Part shown: positions 37,301 through 44,396 of the stretch, piece by piece
How the letters are laid out: the number at the start of each line of letters is the position of its first letter
Numbering within the stretch: the first letter of the stretch is position 1
NCBI GenBank assembly: GCA_944386755.1
Contig: CALXCF010000010.1
Span: forward strand, 1-57,004
DNA length: 57,004 nucleotides
Direction of reading: 5' to 3'
Source: an uncultured Clostridia bacterium
Lineage (GTDB): Bacteria > Bacillota > Clostridia > TANB77 > CAG-508
The notes under the pieces: model-generated
The model's database searches: none
The model's input: only the letters and a program-made list of their open reading frames with translations
Told to the model about the DNA's origin: nothing
Translations under genes and position numbers: made by a program

Positions 37301-37546
37301 TATAATAGGAAAGTAAAAGAGGATATTTAAAAAAAGTTAAATCAATTTGTTTTTTGGATAGATTTAAAAGAGTTGTAAATAAAAAGAATGTAACAAAAAA
37401 GTAATAAAAATGTAATAAATAGCTAAAATCTATAATATATCAAGGCAAATTAGTTTTGTAGTAAATGAAAAAGACTAAAAAAACTTGCAAAAAAAATAAA
37501 AATATGTCAAAATATGCTTGTGAGATTTTAGTATTGGAGGAAAGAA

Positions 37547-38320
37547 ATGAAAGTAAAGAAATTATTAGCGATATTAAACATTTTGTTTTTAATATTAGCA
37601 ATGTTGCAAATAAAATCATATGCAGCAGAAGGAGATACTTTTGAATTACAAGTAAATGCATCAGCAAGTGCATTAAATCCGGGTGATGACTTTACAGTTA
37701 ACTTAGTATTAGATAAAATAAATGTAACAAGTGGAGATCAAGGAATAGGTGCATATCAAGCAAAATTAATATATGATACAAATGTGTTGGAATTAGTTAG
37801 TGTAACATCAGCAAGTGGATGGGAAGTTTCACAAAACGAAGGAAATATAATAGCCAATACAAGTAATGGTCAAGTTGTTAAACAAAGAACAAATACAGCT
37901 GTAATCAGCTTTAAAGTAAAAAATGATACTACAGTTGGACATACTACTATCTCTTTAGAAAATGTTACAGGTTCTTCAGGTGTGACTATTAGTGGAATAG
38001 GTATAAAAAGTATAATTTCTATAGAACAGGAAAATAACAGTGACCAAAATCAAACAGGTGGAAATAATGCAACGGGAAATACAAATACATCTGGAGAAGA
38101 TAATACAGTAGGAGGAGATACTTCAACAGGTGCTAATAAAACTAATAGTACACCAACAAGAAATAATACAAGTATTGGTTCAAATATAAATTCAAGTACA
38201 ACAGCAAATAAAGTATTACCTAAGGCGGGATTAACAAATTTCGTAGTAATTTTAATTGCTATTTTAATAATAGTTTCAATAATATTTTTAGTAAAATATA
38301 AAATATTGAAATTGAAATAA
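37547..38320 (+). CDS. Cell-surface cohesin-domain protein with LPKAG-type anchor
   Basis: 257 aa; GGAGG precedes the ATG. A signal peptide ends near SYAAEG (residue 26). Residues about 29-165 form a cohesin-like jelly-roll domain: FELQVNASASALNPGDDFTV, GIGAYQAKLIYDTNVLELVS, NTAVISFKVKNDTTVGHTTI and GIGIKSIISIEQ. A Ser/Thr/Asn/Gly-rich linker (about 166-222) leads to LPKAGL, one transmembrane helix and KYKILKLK, a sorting-signal-like or simple membrane anchor. Cohesins bind dockerins, and the only dockerin seen here is in the adhesin at 14844. The gene is flanked by terminators, so it is probably monocistronic. That it displays dockerin proteins on the surface is inference. Confidence 0.85.
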   Translation: MKVKKLLAILNILFLILAMLQIKSYAAEGDTFELQVNASASALNPGDDFTVNLVLDKINVTSGDQGIGAYQAKLIYDTNVLELVSVTSASGWEVSQNEGNIIANTSNGQVVKQRTNTAVISFKVKNDTTVGHTTISLENVTGSSGVTISGIGIKSIISIEQENNSDQNQTGGNNATGNTNTSGEDNTVGGDTSTGANKTNSTPTRNNTSIGSNINSSTTANKVLPKAGLTNFVVILIAILIIVSIIFLVKYKILKLK

Positions 38321-38331
38321 AGGGATGTAAA

Positions 38332-38368
38332 GAAAGTAGCAAAAATATATTGCTATTTTCTTTTTTTT
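38332..38368 (+). terminator. Intrinsic terminator after the cohesin gene
   Basis: GAAAGTAGCAA (38332-38342) pairs with TTGCTATTTTC (38350-38360) with one G-U pair, followed by eight T. Confidence 0.8.
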
Positions 38369-38419
38369 GCGATAAAATGAAAGCACCAAAGAGAAAAAAA
38401 GAAAAAGTAGGGAAAAACG

Positions 38420-39046
38420 ATGAAAAATTACTATGAAATATTAGAAGTAAATAAAAAAGCCTCTAAAGAAGTAATAGAAAAGGCATATAAAGTATTAGTT
38501 AAGAAATATCATCCGGACTTGTATACAGGAAATAGTAAGAAATATGCTGAGAATAAGATAAAAGAGATAAATGAAGCATATAGTGTTTTAACAGATGAAT
38601 TTATGAAAGAGCAATATGATGTCGAACTTGAAAAGCAAGAGCAGGAACTATTATATAAAAAATATAATCAAAACCAAACTAATAATATAAAAAGCGATAT
38701 GAATAATGTGAATAATACTAGTAGTAATAGAAAAGAAAACAAAAACCATAAATCACAACGAAATAATAATGAAGAGGCAGAAGATTTTAACGAAAGAATG
38801 AAAAAACACAAAGTTGGCTCATTTGGTGGAATAGTTGAATTATGCAAGGAGCTATATAAAAATAAACCTAAAAGGGACGAAATGAAGGAAATTACTAAAA
38901 AAGATGTCATAGCATTAATACTGACAGTAATAGTTGTAATACTGATTGGAGTGGCTTTATGGTATATACCATTTACAAATGGATGGATGAGAGAATTGTT
39001 ATTTGAAAATCCGCTTTTTAATGCAATAGGTTCATTATTTAAATAA
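38420..39046 (+). CDS. Membrane-anchored J-domain protein
   Basis: 208 aa. The N-terminal J domain (residues 3-65) has NYYEILEVNKKASKEVIEKA and the HPD motif in KYHPDLYTG. An Asn/Lys-rich linker leads to a single C-terminal transmembrane helix (VIALILTVIVVILIGVALWY). There is no Gly/Phe region or zinc finger, so it is not canonical DnaJ. It probably recruits DnaK to the membrane; the client is unknown. The ribosome binding site is weak (GTAGGGAA). Confidence 0.88.
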   Translation: MKNYYEILEVNKKASKEVIEKAYKVLVKKYHPDLYTGNSKKYAENKIKEINEAYSVLTDEFMKEQYDVELEKQEQELLYKKYNQNQTNNIKSDMNNVNNTSSNRKENKNHKSQRNNNEEAEDFNERMKKHKVGSFGGIVELCKELYKNKPKRDEMKEITKKDVIALILTVIVVILIGVALWYIPFTNGWMRELLFENPLFNAIGSLFK

Positions 39047-39074
39047 AAGCCTGTAATTATTTAAGTTCTAACTA

Positions 39075-39103
39075 TTGACAATAATAGGCCTTTAGGTTAT
39101 AAT
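39075..39103 (+). promoter_or_regulatory. Consensus sigma-A promoter of rpsU
   Basis: TTGACA (39075-39080) and TATAAT (39098-39103) with a 17-base spacer. The leader contains a CATAC/GTATG hairpin just before the ribosome binding site of rpsU. Confidence 0.85.
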
Positions 39104-39169
39104 TAATAACGTTAAATAGGGTTATCCCACATACACTTTTCGTATGGACCGGAAGGAGGGGAATAAAAA

Positions 39170-39340
39170 ATGTCAGAAATAAAAGTTAATAATGGAAATA
39201 TAGAAGATGCACTAAGAAGATTTAAAAGACAATGTGCAAGAAATGGAGTACTTCAGGAAGTACGTAAAAGAGAGCACTATGAAAAACCTAGTGTAAAGAG
39301 AAAGAAAAAATCAGAAGCAGCTAGAAAAAGAAAATTTTAG
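39170..39340 (+). CDS. rpsU: 30S ribosomal protein S21
   Basis: 56 aa. The ATG follows GGAAGGAGGGG. The protein begins [20 protein letters not shown] and continues [20 protein letters not shown], ending in a basic tail ([14 protein letters not shown]). These are diagnostic of S21, which sits near the anti-Shine-Dalgarno region of the 30S subunit. The gene has its own consensus promoter and terminator. Confidence 0.95.
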   Translation: MSEIKVNNGNIEDALRRFKRQCARNGVLQEVRKREHYEKPSVKRKKKSEAARKRKF

Positions 39341-39361
39341 TATGAAAATAAAAAGGATTGG

Positions 39362-39409
39362 ATTGGAAGTTAAGGATGTACATATAATGCGGAAACTTCC
39401 AATTTTTTT
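39362..39409 (+). terminator. Intrinsic terminator of rpsU
   Basis: ATTGGAAGTT (39362-39371) pairs perfectly with AACTTCCAAT (39394-39403), followed by seven T. Confidence 0.8.
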
Positions 39410-39434
39410 GTTATAATTATGATATATTCTCTAA

Positions 39435-39609
39435 GTTAAAATATAAAATTTTATTTATTAAATGGCTAACATTATAGAATATACAAATTCTAACATTATA
39501 AATCAGGCACCTCTCAAAGACAAGTTTGAGATTCTCCTAATTTATAATTTAAGAATTTGTAATATTCTTTCATTCACACATTTAATTTCATAAAATTGCA
39601 TATTTTAAC
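39435..39609. repeat. 175-bp imperfect palindrome
   Basis: The ends GTTAAAATAT (39435-39444) and ATATTTTAAC (39600-39609) are inverted repeats, and pairing continues with gaps to a central TCTCAAA/TTTGAGA hairpin (loop GACAAG). An intermediate block pairs ACAAATTCTAACATTATAAA with the reverse of its partner near 39541-39565. It fills most of the gap between rpsU and the M16 pair; there is no coding sequence. Confidence 0.8.
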
Positions 39610-39724
39610 TTTTGAATGTAAAAAAAGTTTTAGCTAGTAAATAAAATTTATAAAATTAAAAAATAAGTGTATAATAATAATATTGAAATGAAAAATTGAA
39701 AGTCAATAAAAAGGAGGAAGATTT

Positions 39725-40993
39725 ATGCAATATCAAGAAAAAGAAATAAAAAAAGGAATAGAATTCCATGAGCTTAATACAAATAAATTTAAAACAAATC
39801 TAGTGGCAGTATTTTTAACAACAGAGTTAACAAGAGAAAATGTAACAAGAAATGCATTAATATCAACTATTTTAAGAAGAGGCTCTAAAAACATGCCTTC
39901 ACAAGAAGAAATAAGTAAGCAAATGGAAGAAATGTATGGAGCAAGTTTTGACTGTGGATTAGATAAAATTGGAGATAATCAAGTTTTAAAATTCTATATG
40001 GAAACAATAAATGATGATTTTATTCCACAACAAAAGGAAAAAATGTTGAAAACTACACTTGAAAAGATACTTGAAATAGTATTTAATCCATATATTGAAA
40101 ATGGAGAATTCAAAAAAGAATATGTAGAGCAAGAGAAAAATACTATAAAGCAAAGAATAGAAGGAAAAATAGATAATAAAGCAAGATATGCTTTAAATAG
40201 ATGTATTGAAGAAATGTATAAAGATGAGCCATATGGGTTATATAAATTTGGATATGTTGAAGATTTAGATGCAATAAATGGAAAAAATCTATATGAATAT
40301 TATCAGGAACTAATAAAAAATTGTAAAATCGATATTCTTGTTTCTGGAATATTGCCAAATGATATAGAAAAAATCATTAAAGAAAACGAAAATATCAAAA
40401 ATTTACAAGAAAGAGAACCAAAATACGTAATGCCAAAATTAACAACTAGAAATACAGAAAAAGAAAATGTAGTTACAGAATCAATGGAAGTAACACAAGG
40501 AAAATTAGTTTTGGGGTTAGATATTAAGTTAGAAGAAGAGAAACAAAAATATGATGCTTTGTTATATAACAGTATTTTAGGTGGAACAGCAAATTCTAAG
40601 ATGTTCCAAAATGTAAGAGAAAAAGCGCATCTAGCCTATGTTGCAAGTTCTAGTTATATAAGACAAAAAAGCAATATATTTATAAATTGTGGAATAGAAA
40701 TAAGTAATTATGAAAAAGCATTAGAAATTGTAAAAAAACAAATTGATGATATGAAAAAAGGAGACTTTACAGAAGAAGATATAGAAAATGCTAAAAAAGG
40801 AATAATATCAACAATAGATTTAATAGATGATGAGCAAGATACAGGCATCACATATTATTTCGGACAAGAGTTATCAAATAATAAGATAAGTCCAGAAGAG
40901 TATAAGGAAATTATACAAAAAGTTCAAAAAGATGATATTGTTAAAATAGCTAATTCAGTAAGTATAAATACAATTTACTTTTTAAAAGACTAA
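39725..40993 (+). CDS. ymfF: M16 peptidase homologue, YmfF type (non-catalytic partner)
   Basis: 422 aa; AAGGAGG precedes the ATG. It belongs to the M16 (insulinase/processing-peptidase) superfamily but lacks the HxxEH zinc motif at the expected place: LISTILRRGSKNMPS stands where active members have HFLEH. The C-terminal half has NVREKAHLAYVASSSYIRQK, the conserved M16 substrate-binding segment. The next gene encodes the catalytic partner, 16 bases downstream. Such pairs correspond to B. subtilis YmfF/YmfH, annotated as associated with elongation factor P modification. I infer an obligate heterodimer. Confidence 0.85.
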   Translation: MQYQEKEIKKGIEFHELNTNKFKTNLVAVFLTTELTRENVTRNALISTILRRGSKNMPSQEEISKQMEEMYGASFDCGLDKIGDNQVLKFYMETINDDFIPQQKEKMLKTTLEKILEIVFNPYIENGEFKKEYVEQEKNTIKQRIEGKIDNKARYALNRCIEEMYKDEPYGLYKFGYVEDLDAINGKNLYEYYQELIKNCKIDILVSGILPNDIEKIIKENENIKNLQEREPKYVMPKLTTRNTEKENVVTESMEVTQGKLVLGLDIKLEEEKQKYDALLYNSILGGTANSKMFQNVREKAHLAYVASSSYIRQKSNIFINCGIEISNYEKALEIVKKQIDDMKKGDFTEEDIENAKKGIISTIDLIDDEQDTGITYYFGQELSNNKISPEEYKEIIQKVQKDDIVKIANSVSINTIYFLKD

Positions 40994-41009
40994 AAGAGGA
41001 GGGAAAAAT

Positions 41010-42296
41010 ATGCAACTTATAGAAAATTTAAAAGTTAAAGAAAAAGTATATAAAGAAAAATTAGAAAATGGATTAACAGTTATGATAATACCAAAACCAG
41101 GTATGAAAAAGAAATATATGATATGGGGGACACATTATGGATCATTAGAAAATGAATTTGTAGTTCCTGGAGAAGAAAAACCAACAGTTGTGCCAAATGG
41201 AGTAGCACATTTTTTAGAGCATAAAATGTTTGAACAAGAAAATGGTACAAATAGTTTAGATGTATTAACTGCTTTGGGGGTAGATGCTAATGCATATACA
41301 ACAAATGACCATACGGCATATTTATTTGAATGTACAGATAATTTTTATGAAGCAATGGACGAATTAATGGATTATGTTCAACATCCATATTTCACAGATG
41401 AAAATGTAGAAAAAGAAAAAGGAATAATCGGACAAGAAATCAGAATGTATGATGATTATCCAGAGTGGAAAGTATATTTAAATGCAATTAACGCAATGTA
41501 TCATGAATGTCCTGTAAAAATAGATATAGTTGGGACAATAGAAACAATTAGCAAAATAGATAAAGATATTTTATATAAATGTTATAACACCTTTTATAAC
41601 CCATCAAACATGGTAATGGTTATATGCGGAGATTTCAAACCAGAAGAAATGCTAGAAGAAGTTAAAAAAAGATTGATTGATAAAAAAGCAAATGGAGAGA
41701 TAAAAAGAATATACCCAGAAGAACCAGAAACAATAGTACAAGAAAAAATTGAGCAAAAACTAGAAGTAAGCCAGCCACTATATACAATAGGAATAAAAGA
41801 TACAATTCAAAGTAATTGTAATCAAAATAAATCAGACTTAGTAAAAAAACATATAGCAATTGAAATATTGTTAAATTTAATAATGGGAAGAAGTTCAAGT
41901 TTATTCCAAAAATTATATAAAGATGGAATTATTTATGCTCAACCAGGGCTAAGTTATGAATTTACAAATATTTATGCACATATCTTAATTGATGGTCAAT
42001 CAAGTAATCCTGATAAGGTTTATGAGGAATTTAAAAAAGAGGTTAAAAATTTAAAGGAAAATGGAATAAATGAACAGGATTTTGAAAGAATTAGAAAAAT
42101 GATTTATGGTGGATATGTTAAGGAATATAATGATGTGACTGATATTTCTAGAATGTTTTTGGCTGATTTCTTTAAAGGTATTAATAGTTTTGATTATTTG
42201 GATGAGATTGAAAGTATTTCAAAGGAATATACTGAACAAGTTTTAAAACAGGTTTTTAGAGAGGATAAAATGGTTCTGTCAATTGTTGAAAAATAG
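41010..42296 (+). CDS. ymfH: M16 zinc peptidase, YmfH type (catalytic partner)
   Basis: 428 aa; GAGGAGGG precedes the ATG. The inverted zinc motif HxxEH is in GVAHFLEHKMFEQ, with the third ligand Glu in KGIIGQEIRMYDD. DANAYTTNDHTAYLFECT is the usual following segment. It pairs with the upstream inactive homologue in one operon. Members cleave peptides; in B. subtilis the homologous gene is linked to post-translational modification of EF-P. Confidence 0.88.
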   Translation: MQLIENLKVKEKVYKEKLENGLTVMIIPKPGMKKKYMIWGTHYGSLENEFVVPGEEKPTVVPNGVAHFLEHKMFEQENGTNSLDVLTALGVDANAYTTNDHTAYLFECTDNFYEAMDELMDYVQHPYFTDENVEKEKGIIGQEIRMYDDYPEWKVYLNAINAMYHECPVKIDIVGTIETISKIDKDILYKCYNTFYNPSNMVMVICGDFKPEEMLEEVKKRLIDKKANGEIKRIYPEEPETIVQEKIEQKLEVSQPLYTIGIKDTIQSNCNQNKSDLVKKHIAIEILLNLIMGRSSSLFQKLYKDGIIYAQPGLSYEFTNIYAHILIDGQSSNPDKVYEEFKKEVKNLKENGINEQDFERIRKMIYGGYVKEYNDVTDISRMFLADFFKGINSFDYLDEIESISKEYTEQVLKQVFREDKMVLSIVEK

Positions 42297-42315
42297 TTAA
42301 GAAAAAAATGTTGAA

Positions 42316-42355
42316 AAAACGGTAGTAAATTCTAAATAGGATTTTTACTGTTTTT
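42316..42355 (+). terminator. Probable terminator of the M16 operon
   Basis: AAAACGGTA (42316-42324) pairs with TACTGTTTT (42346-42354) with one G-U pair, followed by T. Confidence 0.55.
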
Positions 42356-42368
42356 ATATGTTGCAAAA

Positions 42369-42375
42369 TGTCGAA
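42369..42375 (+). promoter_or_regulatory. Spo0A box upstream of the Spo0E-like gene
   Basis: TGTCGAA is an exact Spo0A-box consensus, about 50 bases upstream of a likely -35 element. It is the second such match beside a sporulation gene in this window. Confidence 0.5.
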
Positions 42376-42424
42376 AATTATAAAAATTCGTCGTACGAAA
42401 GTTGCCAAAAACCATTGAAAATAC

Positions 42425-42453
42425 TTGACTTGAGACAAATAATGTGGTAATTT
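42425..42453 (+). promoter_or_regulatory. Probable sigma-A promoter of the Spo0E-like gene
   Basis: TTGACT (42425-42430) and TAATTT (42448-42453) with a 17-base spacer, 43 bases upstream of the ATG. Confidence 0.5.
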
Positions 42454-42496
42454 ATAAATATACGGAAGATAAATTAAAGAAAAGGAGAGATGATGT

Positions 42497-42661
42497 ATGT
42501 TAGATGATGAAATTTGTAGATTAAGAGATAAATTGAATAAAAGTATAGAGAATGGAGAAGATTATAGTGTGATTTATCAATTGAGCATAGAATTGGACGA
42601 GCTTATAGCAGAATACTATGCTAAGAATAATAAAAAAAAACTACTATGGGCGGTGACATAG
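42497..42661 (+). CDS. Spo0E-like sporulation regulatory protein
   Basis: 54 aa, beginning MLDDEICRLRDKLNKSI and continuing DYSVIYQLSIELDELIAEYY. This fits the Spo0E/YnzD family pattern (two helices; LSxELDxLIxxYY), whose members dephosphorylate Spo0A by aspartyl-phosphate phosphatase activity. The ATG at 42497 follows AAAGGAGAG. Two ATGs just upstream are in another frame that stops at once. A Spo0A box lies upstream, suggesting feedback control. The family assignment rests on pattern recognition of a short protein. Confidence 0.78.
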   Translation: MLDDEICRLRDKLNKSIENGEDYSVIYQLSIELDELIAEYYAKNNKKKLLWAVT

Positions 42662-42698
42662 AAAAAACAATTATTAATGAAAAGGAAAAATCAAGTTA

Positions 42699-42742
42699 AA
42701 AAGGCAATTCAGTCAGATTTAAAATCTAACTAATTGTCTTTT
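42699..42742 (+). terminator. Hairpin after the Spo0E-like gene
   Basis: AAAAGGCAATT (42699-42709) pairs with AATTGTCTTTT (42732-42742) with one G-U pair, and there is an inner AGATTT/AAATCT stem. The T tract is short. Confidence 0.6.
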
Positions 42743-42770
42743 AAGTTTTAATAAATAGGCACGATTGTAC

Positions 42771-42799
42771 TTGCTGTTTAACACATTATATAGTAAAAT
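42771..42799 (+). promoter_or_regulatory. Probable promoter of the AAA-ATPase-like gene
   Basis: TTGCTG (42771-42776) and TAAAAT (42794-42799) with a 17-base spacer. An alternative is TTGTAC (42765) with TATATA (42787), spacer 16. Confidence 0.5.
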
Positions 42800-42835
42800 T
42801 GAAGCTAGAAATAAATAGAAAGAGAGGTAAGGAAA

Positions 42836-44266
42836 ATGAAGAAATTACCTTATGGAATAAGTGATTATCAAGAATTAATAGAGGACAATTACTACTATGT
42901 AGACAAGACAAAATATATAGAAAAACTAGAAAATTTGGCAGAAAAAAGAATAATGTTTTTAAGACCAAGAAAATTTGGAAAAACATTATTTACAAGCATT
43001 TTAGAAAATTATTATGATATCAAAAAAACAGAAGAATTTAAGGAATTATATAAAGATACATATATAGGTAAGAATCCTACAAATTTGAAAAATAGCTATC
43101 ATATATTAAGATTCAATTTTTCAGGAATAGACACAACAAATACAGAGACAACAATAAAAGGGTTTAAAAGGGAAGTTGCATCTTCAATAAAAGTGTTTGT
43201 AGAAAAATATGGATTAGACTTTTATATTAATGAAGAAGATGAAGCAGAAAATATACTAGATAATTTAATAAAAGCATTTGGTATTCAAAGAGCAAAAGAG
43301 AAAATATATGTAATAATAGATGAATATGACCATTTTGCAAATGAACTATTAGGATTTAATCCAAATCAATTTAAAGATTTGGTATCAAAAAATGGAAAAG
43401 TAAGAAAATGGTATGAAATATTGAAAAAGGGAACAGAGAGTGTAATAGATAGAATATTTATAACAGGAGTAGCCCCAATAACACTAGATAGTTTAACATC
43501 AGGATTTAATATAGGATTAGATATGACACAAGATAGAGATTTTAATGAAATGATGGGATTTACAGAAGAAGAGTTAAGGAAATTAATGAAAGAACAAAAT
43601 ATATCAAAAGAAGAACAAGAAGAAATATTGCCAATAATGAAAGAAAATTATGATGGATACAGATTTTCCTTAAAAGGAAAAGAAAAAATGTATAATTCAA
43701 ATATGTGCCTATATTTTTTAAATAGTTATATAAGATTTAAAGAAATACCGAATCAATTAATAGATGTAAATATAGCAAGTGATTATAGCAAATTGGGAAA
43801 GATGTTAGATTTGTGCAAAGGAGAAAATAGAGCAGAAATTATAGAAAAAACAATATCAGGAGAAGGAATATTAGCGGATATAGTAGAAAAATTCAATCCA
43901 GCGATGGAATTTACAGAAAAAGAATTAGTGTCAATGCTATATTATTTAGGATATTTAACAATATCAGAAGAAAAACTAGGAAAAGCAGAATTAAAAATAC
44001 CTAATAAAGTAATGCGAGAAATATATTCAGAATACTTTATGAAAATTTTAAATCAAGCAACAGAGATGGAAATAAAAAACAGTGAGTATAATGAAATATT
44101 AGAAGAAATAGCGTTAGAAGGAAAAATAGAAGAAAAGCAAAGAGAAGCAAAAGCACAGATAGAAAGATATGCCAATACAGAAGAAATGAAAGATATAGAA
44201 AAAATGAATAAGTACACAATAGTAGTTGTAAATGATAAGTTGTATGTAGAAAAAATAAAATCTTAG
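42836..44266 (+). CDS. AAA-ATPase-like protein with a degraded PD-(D/E)XK nuclease tail
   Basis: 476 aa. The N-terminal PF09820-type AAA-ATPase-like domain is intact: KLPYGISDYQELIEDNYYYV, MFLRPRKFGKTLFTSIL (P-loop-like), YVIIDEYDHFANELL (Walker B-like) and RIFITGVAPITLDSLTSGFN. After IPNKVMREIYSEYF the C-terminal part is too short. It runs from EEIALEGKIEE straight into REAKAQIERYANTEEMKDIE, which is normally the last helix of the family's PD-(D/E)XK nuclease. The catalytic segment (family pattern GYxDI...IELKY) is missing, so an in-frame deletion is likely. The function of these widespread proteins is unknown. Confidence 0.82.
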   Translation: MKKLPYGISDYQELIEDNYYYVDKTKYIEKLENLAEKRIMFLRPRKFGKTLFTSILENYYDIKKTEEFKELYKDTYIGKNPTNLKNSYHILRFNFSGIDTTNTETTIKGFKREVASSIKVFVEKYGLDFYINEEDEAENILDNLIKAFGIQRAKEKIYVIIDEYDHFANELLGFNPNQFKDLVSKNGKVRKWYEILKKGTESVIDRIFITGVAPITLDSLTSGFNIGLDMTQDRDFNEMMGFTEEELRKLMKEQNISKEEQEEILPIMKENYDGYRFSLKGKEKMYNSNMCLYFLNSYIRFKEIPNQLIDVNIASDYSKLGKMLDLCKGENRAEIIEKTISGEGILADIVEKFNPAMEFTEKELVSMLYYLGYLTISEEKLGKAELKIPNKVMREIYSEYFMKILNQATEMEIKNSEYNEILEEIALEGKIEEKQREAKAQIERYANTEEMKDIEKMNKYTIVVVNDKLYVEKIKS

Positions 44267-44283
44267 TAATGATAGTAAAGATG

Positions 44284-44313
44284 AAAAATGTCACGGTTTT
44301 GTGGCATTTTTTC
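44284..44313 (+). terminator. Intrinsic terminator
   Basis: AAAAATGTCAC (44284-44294) and GTGGCATTTTT (44301-44311) form an 11-bp stem with one G-U pair and loop GGTTTT, followed by T. Confidence 0.8.
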
Positions 44314-44325
44314 GTTCTTTTCTAC

Positions 44326-44354
44326 TTGCTTTTTTCTGAAAAATATTATATAAT
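44326..44354 (+). promoter_or_regulatory. Sigma-A promoter of the SNF2 helicase gene
   Basis: TTGCTT (44326-44331) and TATAAT (44349-44354) with a 17-base spacer, 42 bases before the ATG. Confidence 0.65.
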
Positions 44355-44396
44355 CTTTAGCCGAGAAAAAGAAAAAATAATTATAGGTGAGAGATT

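Noticed and set aside
42285..42296. GTTGAAAAATAG at the ymfH stop as a fourth member of the GTTGAAAAATAA family
   Set aside because: No matching inverted arm follows, so the 11-base similarity may be chance.
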